Shown here in pieces: positions 35,544 through 45,165 of a DNA stretch of 64,000 nucleotides (position 1 is the first letter of the stretch; each line of letters opens with the position of its first letter). The notes beneath the pieces were generated by a model. That model saw nothing but the letters and a program-made list of their open reading frames with translations. It was not told the DNA's origin and made no database searches. The stretch is from Taibaiella sp. Its GTDB lineage: Bacteria; Bacteroidota; Bacteroidia; Chitinophagales; Chitinophagaceae. The DNA is taken from assembly GCA_013815385.1 (NCBI GenBank), contig JACDGL010000008.1, forward strand, positions 91,368 to 155,367. The letters run 5' to 3'. Made by a program: the position numbers and the translations under genes.

Positions 35544-36602
35544 TTAAGCATGACCACTGCTTTCCAGTAGTCCTTTACAAATACGGGCGGCAATAGCCGG
35601 GCCTTCGTAAATGAAACCTGTGTACACTTGCACAAGAGATGCGCCGGCATTCAGCTTCTCTATAGCGTCTTCTGCGGTAAATATGCCGCCGGTGGCTATA
35701 ATAGGGATAGTGCCGCCTGTTTTATTATGGATGTAGTTAATAATTTCAGTTGATCTGGCCTGTAAGGGCTTTCCGCTAAGTCCTCCATCACCTATATCAG
35801 TCAGCTTCGATATGGGTGCATGCAGGTTGCTGCGATCTATTGTTGTATTGGTTGCCACTATTCCCTGTATTCCTGTTTCCTGTACTATCTCTATTACATC
35901 ATCCACTTGTTCCGTACTTAGGTCGGGGGCTATCTTTAGAAGTATGGGCCTGGCGTTTCCACGTTGTGCATTCAGTTCCTGCAGTCGTGTCAGCAATTGA
36001 GTCAGCGGCTCCCTGCTTTGCAGTGCACGTAGCCCTGGCGTATTCGGGCTGCTTACATTCACCACAAAGTAATCTACATGGTCATATAACTCATTAAAGC
36101 AACTTTCATAGTCATCAACAGCATCTTCATTTCTTGTATCCTTATTCTTGCCTATGTTACCGCCAATTATTATGCTGTCTTTTCTTACCTGCAGTCTTGC
36201 TGATGCTGCAAAAACGCCTTGATTGTTAAAACCCATCCTGTTGATCAGCGCTTTATCTTCGGTTACACGGAACAATCTCGGCTTGGGATTTCCTGATTGC
36301 GGCCTTGGGGTAACGGTGCCGATTTCAATAAATCCAAACCCAAGGCATGCCAATGCATCTGTATACTTTGCATCCTTATCAAAACCTGCTGCTAACCCTA
36401 CGGGATTGGGAAATGTGATACCCCATAAAGTACGTTGTAGTGAAGGGTGGATTACAGAGTAATTGTGCTTCATCAATTGGCGCAAAAATGGGATTTTCCA
36501 ACCAATTTTAAGCCAGCGCATGGCTATCCTGTGCGCACTTTCAGGACTTACCATGAATAAAAGAGAGCGTATTAATCCGTACATCCGCGCAAACATACAC
36601 AA
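35544..36602 (-). CDS. pyrD: Dihydroorotate dehydrogenase (quinone), class 2
   Basis: The 352-residue protein has an N-terminal helix pair (LIRSLLFMVSPESAHRIAM) that docks to the membrane and defines class 2. NPVGLAAGFDKD follows at about 68-79, as does the FMN-site and catalytic Ser in NVSSPNTPGLRALQ near 180-193, and GGIFTAEDA near 308. It oxidises dihydroorotate to orotate with quinone as acceptor in pyrimidine synthesis. Met3 is a possible alternative start. It is not with other pyr genes. Confidence 0.95.
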   Translation of the reverse strand: MCMFARMYGLIRSLLFMVSPESAHRIAMRWLKIGWKIPFLRQLMKHNYSVIHPSLQRTLWGITFPNPVGLAAGFDKDAKYTDALACLGFGFIEIGTVTPRPQSGNPKPRLFRVTEDKALINRMGFNNQGVFAASARLQVRKDSIIIGGNIGKNKDTRNEDAVDDYESCFNELYDHVDYFVVNVSSPNTPGLRALQSREPLTQLLTRLQELNAQRGNARPILLKIAPDLSTEQVDDVIEIVQETGIQGIVATNTTIDRSNLHAPISKLTDIGDGGLSGKPLQARSTEIINYIHNKTGGTIPIIATGGIFTAEDAIEKLNAGASLVQVYTGFIYEGPAIAARICKGLLESSGHA

Positions 36603-36671
36603 GACTTAGTAAAGTTTTTTAACAAAATATCCATCAAAACAATCAGCCGAAAATGTAATTTTAGCGCGCCT

Positions 36672-37379
36672 ATGCCTTTACGTATCTTCTCTTTTTTCTT
36701 TTTCTTCAGCATGCTATTCGGTACGGTCCAGGCACAATCCATCATGGGCGAATTGCAGGATATTGATAGCCATGAGCCGATAAGCGATGTGCAAATAGAG
36801 AATATTCACAATAATGCCAGTGTGGTTACCGACAAGGCCGGGCGTTTCCTTATAGCCGCAGCCAGCGGCCAGTTAATATTGTTTAAAAAGAATGGCTATA
36901 AAACGGCCAGTGTACGCATACCTGCGGGAACAGTACCTTCCTATTTTAAAATATTATTGCAAAAAGGGGTTACTGATATATCTAAGGAATACGCAAATAA
37001 CAAACACGATTGGAAAACGGATAGCACTAAATATTATGAGCTTTATAGAACCGAACTGGAATTTCCTAAAATGTCAGGGCTGGATGTTATTGAGCATCCA
37101 TTTAGTGCTATGAGCAGCCGTAGTAGGGAGATATGGGAATTTCAACGCCAGTATGATAATGCCCAGCAACAGAAATATATTGATTACCGGTTCAGTAATG
37201 AAACCGTCACCAGGCTCACAGGCCTGCAAGGCGATAGCCTGAATCTTTACCTACGTAAATTCCGCCCGTCGTATCCAATGGCCCGCTCCATGAACGATTA
37301 TAATATGTATGGATATATTACCCGTACAGTGCTTCAATACCGCAAGGGTGGGCATTCTTACCAAAGACTTTCACGGTAA
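36672..37379 (+). CDS. Secreted carboxypeptidase-regulatory-like domain protein
   Basis: The 235-residue protein has a very Phe-rich signal peptide (cleavage near VQAQS, residue 22). A CarboxypepD_reg-like beta domain follows at about 25-100 (GELQDIDSHEPISDVQIEN, TDKAGRFLIAA). The C-terminal 130 residues form a helical part I do not recognise (YELYRTELEFPKM, REIWEFQRQYDNAQQQ). Proteins of this make-up are periplasmic or surface proteins of unknown role in Bacteroidota. It converges with the DinB gene, 6 bp apart. Confidence 0.72.
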   Translation: MPLRIFSFFFFFSMLFGTVQAQSIMGELQDIDSHEPISDVQIENIHNNASVVTDKAGRFLIAAASGQLILFKKNGYKTASVRIPAGTVPSYFKILLQKGVTDISKEYANNKHDWKTDSTKYYELYRTELEFPKMSGLDVIEHPFSAMSSRSREIWEFQRQYDNAQQQKYIDYRFSNETVTRLTGLQGDSLNLYLRKFRPSYPMARSMNDYNMYGYITRTVLQYRKGGHSYQRLSR

Positions 37380-37385
37380 GTAAAG

Positions 37386-37913
37386 TTACCCACGAACTGC
37401 ATGAAGATATTTTTCGTTGATGATATCTATATGGTGCCAGCTATGCCCTACCAGAGCATAACCCAGTGCCCTTACTGATATTGTTACATCTCTTGCCGGT
37501 CCGGTCATTTCCAGTACTTCTTCGGCCATCCCCTCAAACATTTTGATGGTAGCTTTCCGCAGTAATTCCATTTCACTGATCATGTTCCTGATATCCCGTT
37601 TTTCGGCATGTGCATTCGCAACAAATGAATGCACATCATACATAGGCAGATGGCTCTGATCGCCCCGTGATATACGCATGATACGATAACAGAAATTACG
37701 TTCGGCATCTATAAGATGCGTAAATATTTCTTTTATGCTCCACTTTCCTTCCTCGTATCTATAGTTTAGTTGCTCTTCATCCAGTCTCACCATTAATGCC
37801 TTCAGGTATTCCCAGTTCAGTGCCAGGGAAGATATAAGGTCCGTATCACGCACTTTAAATACGTAATTGTTATAGAACCCATAATTGCTTTTCGATGATG
37901 GTGGAATGATCAT
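37386..37913 (-). CDS. DinB-family putative metal-dependent hydrolase
   Basis: The 175-residue helical protein has the DinB four-helix bundle, with the metal-ligand histidines of the superfamily in KEIFTHLIDAERNF (near 66-79) and GHSWHHIDIINEKYL (near 155-169). Related proteins include bacillithiol- and mycothiol-dependent transferases, but the substrate is unknown. Transcription probably starts in the 115-bp gap to the right. Confidence 0.85.
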   Translation of the reverse strand: MIIPPSSKSNYGFYNNYVFKVRDTDLISSLALNWEYLKALMVRLDEEQLNYRYEEGKWSIKEIFTHLIDAERNFCYRIMRISRGDQSHLPMYDVHSFVANAHAEKRDIRNMISEMELLRKATIKMFEGMAEEVLEMTGPARDVTISVRALGYALVGHSWHHIDIINEKYLHAVRG

Positions 37914-37984
37914 ATTTTGCAGATATACACAAATTTATAGGCTAATAAATCACATTTACAAGCATAATTAAAACATAAAAATAA

Positions 37985-38010
37985 AGCCACATACATTTCT
38001 GTATGTGGCT
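37985..38010 (-). terminator. Hairpin terminator, probably bidirectional
   Basis: AGCCACATACA and TGTATGTGGCT form an 11-bp stem around TTTC. T-rich tracts follow on both strands (plus: ATTTTTTTAT at 38019-38028; minus: TTATTTTTATG). It lies 19 bp past the stop of the gene at 38029-38349. Confidence 0.7.
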
Positions 38011-38028
38011 CAATAAAGATTTTTTTAT

Positions 38029-38349
38029 TTATGCTGATTTGCGCAGGCTATTATTGGCAGCAGGCTTGTAGTGGGTACTGTACGGAATAAATGTAGAAAC
38101 GTCTTTTTTAAAGATCATGTATTGTTCATACATGCTATCATAGAATTCTTCAGCAGTATTGTAAGTTCTGATCTCATTCAATACCCCATACAAATTATCA
38201 TTGATACTGAAAAAAGCAATGGCTTTGCCGGGGTTGATTAATTGGTGTTTGTCGTTGTTTATCGTATATCCTTCTAATAGTATCTGGATCCCATTTAATT
38301 CGAACCTCCAACCACCGCTTCCGTTCCTGACTTTATTAAACTGGTACAT
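38029..38349 (-). CDS. Small hypothetical protein
   Basis: The 106-residue protein has no signal or membrane segment. A beta-rich N-terminal half (GGWRFELNGIQILLEGYTI) is followed by GVLNEIRTYNTAEEFYDSMYEQYMIFKKD. I do not recognise it. Support for its being real comes from a well-formed terminator immediately downstream and a 230-bp non-coding gap upstream. It stands alone. Confidence 0.6.
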   Translation of the reverse strand: MYQFNKVRNGSGGWRFELNGIQILLEGYTINNDKHQLINPGKAIAFFSINDNLYGVLNEIRTYNTAEEFYDSMYEQYMIFKKDVSTFIPYSTHYKPAANNSLRKSA

Positions 38350-38579
38350 ATCCTTAGCTTAAATACACCTTACCAATGCAAAAACCGCACTAAAACGCAA
38401 AAAAGTCACGTTATTGATTAAAATATGACAAAACAATTAAACAAAGAGAAGGCTGGGCATCATAACGTATTATAAATCATCGAATTACAAGAGCAGCACA
38501 TCCATTAAGCAATAGTTAACGTGACATTTTAAAAAAGATAGCTCTACCACAATTGTTGTAGAAAAATGTACACATATGG

Positions 38580-39113
38580 TTATGTAGTCTTCTTGTTGCG
38601 GACTAATTTGTAGATCCTGATAGCTGACATCAGTAATACAACGAACAGTATTAGTCCTGCTAAGCCCCAGAACCAACTCATGCTTTGCTTCACTACTGCC
38701 AGCATTACTATCGCCACCAGGAATATGGTAGCTACCTCATTCCATATTCGTAATTGCTGCGAGGTATACTTGAATATTCCCTTTGCTTCCTGTTTGTATA
38801 AACTATGCAAGGTAAAATGGTAGGCATACAACCCCACTACAAAGGCAAGTTTTACGGCAAGCCATGCAGGCAACGTGCCCATCATATACCACATCCAGGG
38901 GCCAAATACAAGGGTTAGTATTGCCGATGGCCAGGTAATGCCCAGCCAAAGGCGTTTTATCATTATACTTAACTGGCGTTGCAATATGCTCTTTTCAGGT
39001 TCCGGTTTTTCATTACTTTCTGTATTATAGATAAACAGCCGCACTATGTAAAACATACCGCTGAACCAGGTAACAATGAAAATTATATGGAGCGCCTTTA
39101 CGTAGTTATACAT
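38580..39113 (-). CDS. hemJ: Protoporphyrinogen IX oxidase HemJ (UPF0093/CopD superfamily)
   Basis: The 177-residue protein has four hydrophobic helices and the HemJ N-terminus VKALHIIFIVTWFSGMFYIVRLF, with conserved His9, and a conserved Lys in WLAVKLAFVVGLYAYH. It oxidises protoporphyrinogen IX to protoporphyrin IX. Its start overlaps the end of hemH by 8 bp, so the last two steps of haem synthesis (HemJ then ferrochelatase) are translationally coupled. The context makes HemJ much more likely than a copper-resistance CopD role. Confidence 0.87.
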   Translation of the reverse strand: MYNYVKALHIIFIVTWFSGMFYIVRLFIYNTESNEKPEPEKSILQRQLSIMIKRLWLGITWPSAILTLVFGPWMWYMMGTLPAWLAVKLAFVVGLYAYHFTLHSLYKQEAKGIFKYTSQQLRIWNEVATIFLVAIVMLAVVKQSMSWFWGLAGLILFVVLLMSAIRIYKLVRNKKTT

Positions 39114-40179
39114 TGTTTGTAGTTTCCAGCAACATTTCCCGGTTTCCGCCTTTCACGCTTTCAATCCACGTTTTCAGTGTATTTACCCATTGGGGATGTG
39201 TATTCAGGCAGGGTATGTAAGTGAATTCTTCTCCCCCGGCATTTATAAAGCTATCTCGTCCCTGCATTACCATCTCTTCCAGTGTTTCCAGGCAATCACT
39301 CACAAAGGCCGGGCATGCTACCACCAATTTTTTGATCCCCTTTTTAGGTAGTTCTTCCAGATATAATGCGGTGTAGGGTTTTAACCATTCATCCCTACCC
39401 AGTCGCGACTGAAATGAAATGCTGTATTTATCTTTGGGTATCCCCGCACGCGCGGCAGCCATATGTGTAGTGGTGAAACATTGGTGCCGGTAGCAGTGGG
39501 CATGCGCAGCAGCATTGGGTACATTGCAGCAATCAGCTACCTGCAGGCAATGCTTACCCGTCACATCACTTTTCAATATATGGCGTTCAGGCAGCCCATG
39601 ATAGCTGAATAATACATGATCATAATCTGCTTGTAAGTAAGGGCGCATACTATCAGCCAGTGCATCAAGGTATTGCTCGTTATTGTAAAAAGGTTTTAGG
39701 ATTGTAAGATTGAATTTATAATTCCCTTTTTTATGCTGCTTTTCAGCATATACTACCGCTGTCTCGTAACTCGACATGGCATAATGCGGGTAAAGAGGTA
39801 TAAAAATCACCTCTTCCAGTTCAGGATATTCCTGTTGCAGCTGGTTATAGGCTTCTTTGGGTGGATGGCTGCCATAGCGCATAGATATGGCTACCGGCTC
39901 ATCTACCACCTGTTGTAGCGCTTTTTGTAATTGTTTGGTGATCGTTATTAGCGGTGATCCCTCTTCCGTCCATACCTTACTATATGCTTCAGCAGTTTTT
40001 GGAGCCCTGAAAGGGGTTATGAGGCCCTTTACCAGTAGGCTTCTTACCAGGTAAGGAGAATCAATGACCCGCTCATCCATGAGGAATTCCCTAAGGTAGG
40101 TGCGTACAGCCTTTACATCTAAAGAATCAGGTGAGCCAAGATTCATCAACAGTATGGCTCTTTTTACGGCATCCGGCAT
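39106..40179 (-). CDS. hemH: Ferrochelatase HemH with internal Cys-rich segment
   Basis: The 357-residue protein shows LLMNLGSPDSLD at the start, the active-site SYHGLPERH (His194) and PAFVSDCLETLEE near the C-terminus. It inserts Fe2+ into protoporphyrin IX. Right after the active-site loop comes a Cys-rich segment with Cys211, Cys217, Cys218, Cys229 and Cys234. Internal cysteines of this kind bind a [2Fe-2S] cluster in some bacterial ferrochelatases, so a cluster is plausible. It is divergent from hemA, sharing a 186-bp control region. Confidence 0.95.
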   Translation of the reverse strand: MPDAVKRAILLMNLGSPDSLDVKAVRTYLREFLMDERVIDSPYLVRSLLVKGLITPFRAPKTAEAYSKVWTEEGSPLITITKQLQKALQQVVDEPVAISMRYGSHPPKEAYNQLQQEYPELEEVIFIPLYPHYAMSSYETAVVYAEKQHKKGNYKFNLTILKPFYNNEQYLDALADSMRPYLQADYDHVLFSYHGLPERHILKSDVTGKHCLQVADCCNVPNAAAHAHCYRHQCFTTTHMAAARAGIPKDKYSISFQSRLGRDEWLKPYTALYLEELPKKGIKKLVVACPAFVSDCLETLEEMVMQGRDSFINAGGEEFTYIPCLNTHPQWVNTLKTWIESVKGGNREMLLETTNNV

Positions 40180-40326
40180 ATGTTATAGCAGAAAAAATTT
40201 GCAGCAAAGGTGTTGCAAAAGTTTCAATTGCATGCAAAAAAACACACAATGAAAGGCAGTGCAAAGTTGTGCAAGTAAAATGACAAATGAATGACGTGTA
40301 AATTATCTCATCGGGGCTTTGGCAGT

Positions 40327-40334
40327 TACCTTTG
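40327..40334 (+). promoter_or_regulatory. Candidate -7 promoter element of the hemA operon
   Basis: TACCTTTG matches TAnnTTTG, 31 bp upstream of the ATG at 40366. It would place the transcript start after the in-frame ATG at 40291, which excludes that codon as the start of HemA. Confidence 0.55.
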
Positions 40335-40365
40335 CAGCAGAAAGTTACCTCACCTAACAAAAGGG

Positions 40366-41562
40366 ATGCACCATAGGCTGACAAATACACCTGATTTTAA
40401 AGTTGCCGGAATTAATTACAAAAAAACAGACGCTGCTGCCCGCGGACGCTTTGCTATAAATAATGAGCAGTACGCCCGTATTTTAGAAAAAGCACCGGCA
40501 CAGGGGTTAAGCGACTTTTTTATCCTGTCAACGTGCAACCGTACAGAGATATACGCACTTAGTGATAATACGGATCTTCTCTTAGAGCTTATTTGCAGTG
40601 AAACAGAAGGAACTTACGAAATGTTTTCCCAGATCGCTTATTTCAAGAGTGGATGGGAAGCGATAGACCATTTGTTTTGCGTTTCTGCCGGCCTTGATTC
40701 CCAGATTTTAGGTGATTATGAAATATTAGGGCAGATAAAGAACGCAGCACGTTTTGCAAAGGAACATGGCGTTGTTTGCCCCTTCCTGGAGCGTTTAGTC
40801 AATTCAGTGCTCCAGTCTTCAAAGGCAGTAAAAACACGTACCGAATTAAGTGGTGGTACTGTCTCCGTTTCTTTTGCTGCTATTCAATATATAAAAAAGC
40901 ATGTTTCGCAGCTTGCAGACAAGCACATACTTATTTATGGTACTGGTAAAATAGGCCGCAATACCTGTAGGAACCTTGTTGATTACCTGGATACAAAAAA
41001 CATAACGCTCATTAATCGTACGGATGAGAAAGCATCGCAGCTGGCTACAGACCTGCAATTAAAATATGCGCCGGTTTCAGACCTTGATGTGCATATAGCA
41101 TCTGCCGATGTTATCCTTGTGGCTACCAATGCCCAGGACCCAACTATTACAGAACTGCAATTAGCAGGCAAAGGCCAGAAATTAGTAATAGACCTTTCTG
41201 TACCCTGCAATGTGGCTGAAGAAGCAAAAGTATTGTCGGGTATTACCTGCGTTAATGTAGATGAATTGTCGCGCGTTAAAGATGAGACACTGCTGAAGCG
41301 CAAAGATGAAGTACCAAAAGCAATGGCCATTATCCACGAACATATTTCAGAATTCAGGGAATGGTATGAGATGCGCCGCCATGTGCCCCTCTTAAAGGTT
41401 GTGAAAGACAAACTACACGAGATAAATATAAAGCAACAGCCGGAACAGGATGCTGCAGGTGAAAAGATACAGAAGGTTATTAACACCTTAGCGGTTAAAG
41501 TTCGCCACGATAATCAGCCCGGATGCCATTACATACAGGCTATCAATGAGTTTATAGGATAG
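40366..41562 (+). CDS. hemA: Glutamyl-tRNA reductase HemA
   Basis: About 398 residues from the ATG at 40366. The frame extends to 40291, but the extra 25 residues are unlike the family and lie upstream of the promoter-like element. Visible features are FKVAGINYKKTDAAARG, the catalytic Cys in LSTCNRTEIYAL, LDSQILGDYEILGQIK, the NADPH-binding GTGKIGRN, and the C-terminal dimerisation helix region. It makes glutamate-1-semialdehyde from glutamyl-tRNA, the first committed step of C5-pathway haem synthesis. It is the first gene of a six-gene hem operon; hemC starts 4 bp after its stop. Confidence 0.95.
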   Translation: MHHRLTNTPDFKVAGINYKKTDAAARGRFAINNEQYARILEKAPAQGLSDFFILSTCNRTEIYALSDNTDLLLELICSETEGTYEMFSQIAYFKSGWEAIDHLFCVSAGLDSQILGDYEILGQIKNAARFAKEHGVVCPFLERLVNSVLQSSKAVKTRTELSGGTVSVSFAAIQYIKKHVSQLADKHILIYGTGKIGRNTCRNLVDYLDTKNITLINRTDEKASQLATDLQLKYAPVSDLDVHIASADVILVATNAQDPTITELQLAGKGQKLVIDLSVPCNVAEEAKVLSGITCVNVDELSRVKDETLLKRKDEVPKAMAIIHEHISEFREWYEMRRHVPLLKVVKDKLHEINIKQQPEQDAAGEKIQKVINTLAVKVRHDNQPGCHYIQAINEFIG

Positions 41563-41566
41563 CATA

Positions 41567-42487
41567 ATGGATAAGCGCATACGCATTGGCACACGTGAAA
41601 GCCAGCTTGCAGTATGGCAGGCAAGCCAGGTGAGGGAGCTATTAAAGCAGCATGGGTTCGATAGTGAGCTGATCTATATAAAAAGCGAAGGCGATACCGA
41701 CCTGAAAACGCCTCTTTATGAACTTGGTGTGCAGGGCATATTTACAAAAGCACTGGATATAGCATTGCTGGATGACCGGATAGATATAGCCGTACATTCA
41801 ATGAAAGATGTACCCACCCTGTTAGCTAAGGGTATAGTACAGGCAGCGGTATTACCACGTGCATCCTACCAGGATATTTTTGTACCGAAGGACGATATAT
41901 CATTCCTTGATGAATACGATGCAACGGCAACCATTGCCACCAGCAGCACCCGCCGTAGGGCGCAGTGGCTTCACCGTTATCCGCATCACACTATTGAGAA
42001 CCTGAGGGGAAATGTAAATACCCGGCTACGTAAGGTGAGGGAAGAGAAATGGAAGGGCGCTATCTTTGCAGCCGCGGGCCTGGAGCGTATATCCCTGCGA
42101 CCTGACAATGCGGTCGATTTAGAATGGATGCTGCCTGCACCCGCGCAGGGCGCTATAATGGTGGTATGCCGGCAGGATGATACTTATTGCTATGAGGCCA
42201 TCCGTCATTTTAATGATATAGATACAGCACTCTGCACCGGCATTGAAAGAGACTTTCTCAGGGCATTAATGGGTGGCTGCACAACACCCATCAGCGCATT
42301 GGCACAGCGCCGTAAAGATGATATCCTCCTTACAGGCAATCTGCTAAGCATGGATGGGAAACAGAAAAAAGAGATTACGCAAATAGCCACCATCGGCAAT
42401 GCAAAGAATTTAGGTACTATGGTCGGCGCTGCATTACTTGCAGATGGCGGACAGGAAATACTGGATAAAATAAAGAATGGCAATTAA
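41567..42487 (+). CDS. hemC: Hydroxymethylbilane synthase HemC
   Basis: The 306-residue protein has IRIGTRESQLAVWQA, the active-site HSMKDVPT, ATSSTRRRAQ and LPAPAQGAI. The cofactor-binding Cys is in LMGGCTTPISA (near 237), to which the dipyrromethane is attached. It polymerises four porphobilinogens. Its 3' end overlaps the start of hemD by 11 bp, in a different frame. Confidence 0.97.
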   Translation: MDKRIRIGTRESQLAVWQASQVRELLKQHGFDSELIYIKSEGDTDLKTPLYELGVQGIFTKALDIALLDDRIDIAVHSMKDVPTLLAKGIVQAAVLPRASYQDIFVPKDDISFLDEYDATATIATSSTRRRAQWLHRYPHHTIENLRGNVNTRLRKVREEKWKGAIFAAAGLERISLRPDNAVDLEWMLPAPAQGAIMVVCRQDDTYCYEAIRHFNDIDTALCTGIERDFLRALMGGCTTPISALAQRRKDDILLTGNLLSMDGKQKKEITQIATIGNAKNLGTMVGAALLADGGQEILDKIKNGN

Positions 42488-43181
42488 ACATCGCATACTA
42501 AGCACAGCTTCTTTACCTCAGCCTCTTATAGAGCTGGTTGAGTTAAACCGCCTTGCTATAGATGTAGTGCCTTTTATCAAGATAAATTCCCTGGTTAGCA
42601 AGTCCCTGTCTCAACAGGTACTTAGCCTCTACGACCATCCTATAAGGGCAGTATTTACCAGCGCACAGTCAGTTATTCATCTACCACATGCTGCAGGTAT
42701 AGCTTGGGATATTTATTGCATCGGCAATGCAACACTGGATGCAGTAAATGTAACTTTCCCCGGCGCGCACATTGCAGGCACTGCAGACAATGCGAAGCAA
42801 TTAGCACAGATAATTATTGACGATAATTCAGACAAGGATATCCTTTTTTTCTGCGGAGACATCCGTCGTGATGATCTGCCTGACGCATTGACCCATGCAG
42901 GCATTGCGGTAAAAGAGATCATTGTTTACCATACCGAGCTTACCCCGCAGCGCATCCAGCAATATTATGATGCAGTACTATTCTTTAGCCCCAGTGGTGT
43001 ACAAAGCTTTTTTTCTTTAAATAGTGTTCCTGACACAACCACACTTTTTGCTATTGGCAGCACCACAGCCGATACCATAAAACAATACACAACCGCTAAC
43101 AATATCATTACGGGCTATAAGCCAGGTAAATACATTTTGATAAATACGCTGCTCGCTCATTTTCAGCAGCAACTAACTTAA
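42477..43181 (+). CDS. hemD: Uroporphyrinogen-III synthase HemD
   Basis: The 234-residue protein belongs to a poorly conserved family. It is recognised by VFTSAQSVIH near 59-68, IYCIGNATLDAV near 79-90, FFCGDIRRDDLP near 120-131, and VLFFSPSGVQSFF near 167-179, and by its place between hemC and hemE. It closes and inverts ring D of hydroxymethylbilane. The start is inside hemC (11-bp overlap), indicating translational coupling. Confidence 0.88.
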   Translation: MAIKHRILSTASLPQPLIELVELNRLAIDVVPFIKINSLVSKSLSQQVLSLYDHPIRAVFTSAQSVIHLPHAAGIAWDIYCIGNATLDAVNVTFPGAHIAGTADNAKQLAQIIIDDNSDKDILFFCGDIRRDDLPDALTHAGIAVKEIIVYHTELTPQRIQQYYDAVLFFSPSGVQSFFSLNSVPDTTTLFAIGSTTADTIKQYTTANNIITGYKPGKYILINTLLAHFQQQLT

Positions 43182-43190
43182 TAGCTATAT

Positions 43191-44243
43191 ATGACCACTT
43201 TAAAAAATGACCTCCTTCTCCGTGCCCTTAAAGGCGAGAAGGTGCAGCGCCCTCCTGTATGGATGATGCGCCAGGCAGGCCGTTATTTGCCCGATTACAT
43301 TAAGCTCCGCAAGAAATATGATTTCTTCACAAGGGTACAAACCCCCGAACTGGCCTGCGAGATAACCTTACAACCCATAGACCAGGTAGGCGTAGATGCA
43401 GCCATTATTTTTTCAGATATCCTGGTGATACCACAGGCTATGGGTATGGAAGTACTGATGGAAGAAGGCCGGGGCCCATTGCTGCCTAAAACAATAAGCA
43501 CACAACAGGATATTGATGCGCTGCACATTGATGATATAGAGGATCGTTTAAGCTACGTTACAAAAGCATTGTCGTTAACGAAGCAGGAGCTAAATGGCCG
43601 TGTGCCGCTGATAGGTTTTGCCGGTGCTCCATGGACATTACTTTGCTACATGGTAGAAGGCAAGGGCAGCAAATCGTTTGATAAAGCAAAGCAATTCTGC
43701 TTTACAACACCGGCATTTGCGCATAGCCTTTTGCAGAAGATAACGGATGCTACCATCCACTATTTAATAGCACAGGTAAAAGCAGGCGCCGATGTGATAC
43801 AGGTATTCGATAGCTGGAGCGGTATGCTAAGCCCCGCTGATTTTAAGATATTTGCACTCCCCTACCTCACGCAGATAGCAGATGCGGTTAGCCCGCATGC
43901 CCCGGTTATCCTGTTCCCGAAAGGGAGTTGGTATGCCTTACCGGACTTATGTAATACCAGTGCATCCGGGCTGGGTATAGACTGGAGCATAACCCCGCAA
44001 ATGGCGCGCGAATTCACAAATAACAGCATTACTCTGCAAGGAAATTTTGACCCATCAAGGCTACTTGCTCCCATAAGTGAGATCAAAAAGAGTGTACGCG
44101 AAATGATAGACGCGTTTGGTGTGGATCGCTACATTGCTAACCTCGGTCATGGTATACTGCCCAATGTTCCTGTAGACCATGCACGTGCATTTGTAGACGC
44201 AGTAAAAGAATATGAACCGGCCCCAAACTATACTACTGTTTAG
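43191..44243 (+). CDS. hemE: Uroporphyrinogen decarboxylase HemE
   Basis: The 350-residue protein has the HemE signatures [17 protein letters not shown] near 21-37, the conserved [14 protein letters not shown] near 73-86, [14 protein letters not shown] near 141-154, and [18 protein letters not shown] at the C-terminus. It decarboxylates uroporphyrinogen III to coproporphyrinogen III. Its stop TAG is directly followed by the ATG of hemF with no gap. Confidence 0.97.
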   Translation: MTTLKNDLLLRALKGEKVQRPPVWMMRQAGRYLPDYIKLRKKYDFFTRVQTPELACEITLQPIDQVGVDAAIIFSDILVIPQAMGMEVLMEEGRGPLLPKTISTQQDIDALHIDDIEDRLSYVTKALSLTKQELNGRVPLIGFAGAPWTLLCYMVEGKGSKSFDKAKQFCFTTPAFAHSLLQKITDATIHYLIAQVKAGADVIQVFDSWSGMLSPADFKIFALPYLTQIADAVSPHAPVILFPKGSWYALPDLCNTSASGLGIDWSITPQMAREFTNNSITLQGNFDPSRLLAPISEIKKSVREMIDAFGVDRYIANLGHGILPNVPVDHARAFVDAVKEYEPAPNYTTV

Positions 44244-45155
44244 ATGGATATTAAGGAACAGTTCATAAAATACATCCATGCCCTCCAGAGCACCATATGC
44301 ACTGCGCTGGAGGGTATTGACGGGCATGCACACTTTGCGGAAGACCGCTGGGAGCGACCCGAAGGTGGCGGTGGTATTTCCCGCACTATTTCTAATGGAC
44401 ATGTTTTTGAAAAAGGCGGAGTTAATACTTCTGTAGTACACGGTATATTGCCGCTTGCTATGCAGCAGGCATTCAATGTACCGGAGAGCGATTTTCTTGC
44501 ATGTGGCCTATCACTGGTCATGCATCCGGTCAATCCGTATGTACCCACTGTACATGCCAACTGGCGCTACTTTGAATTGTATGATAAGCAGGGCAGCAGG
44601 CTGGATAGTTGGTTTGGCGGTGGTACTGACCTTACTCCTTACTATATTTTCGAAGAGGATGGCAGGCATTTCCATAACACACTGAAGAATACTATGGATG
44701 TCTTTGATACATCATTATATCCTAAGTATAAGCAGCAGTGCGATGAATATTTTGTAAATAAGCACCGTAACAATGAGGCCCGCGGCATTGGGGGGGTCTT
44801 CTATGATTACCTACGCCCAAAGGATGATGCTGATGCAGCACACTTGTTAGGGTTCCAGCAGGCCAATGGCAATAGCTTTTTGTCTGGCTACTTACCAATT
44901 GTCGAAAAACGAAAAGACTATCCCTACTCTGTTCATGAAAAAGAATGGCAGGAGATACGCCGTGGGCGGTATGTTGAGTTTAACCTGGTACATGACCGCG
45001 GCACTCTGTTTGGCTTAAAGACCAACGGCCGCATAGAAAGCATTTTAATGAGTATGCCGCCCAGGGCTCGCTGGGAATATAATTACCATCCTGAACCGGG
45101 TACCAGGGAGGCGGAACTGCTTGCCTACCTTCATCCGCGCGATTGGGTATCTTAA
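44244..45155 (+). CDS. hemF: Oxygen-dependent coproporphyrinogen-III oxidase HemF
   Basis: The 303-residue protein has HFAEDRWERPEGGGGISR near 30-47, VMHPVNPYVPTVHANWRYFEL near 92-112, FGGGTDLTPYY near 121-131, and RRGRYVEFNLVHDRGTLFGL near 235-254. It needs O2, so haem synthesis here is adapted to oxic life; the oxygen-independent HemN is not in the window. The start directly follows the hemE stop and the stop is 10 bp before the hemB ATG. Confidence 0.97.
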   Translation: MDIKEQFIKYIHALQSTICTALEGIDGHAHFAEDRWERPEGGGGISRTISNGHVFEKGGVNTSVVHGILPLAMQQAFNVPESDFLACGLSLVMHPVNPYVPTVHANWRYFELYDKQGSRLDSWFGGGTDLTPYYIFEEDGRHFHNTLKNTMDVFDTSLYPKYKQQCDEYFVNKHRNNEARGIGGVFYDYLRPKDDADAAHLLGFQQANGNSFLSGYLPIVEKRKDYPYSVHEKEWQEIRRGRYVEFNLVHDRGTLFGLKTNGRIESILMSMPPRARWEYNYHPEPGTREAELLAYLHPRDWVS

Positions 45156-45165
45156 AAATAACTTT

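Noticed and set aside
40291..40365. N-terminal extension of hemA to the ATG at 40291
   Set aside because: It precedes the TACCTTTG promoter-like element at 40327 and is unlike HemA; the ATG at 40366 gives the canonical N-terminus.
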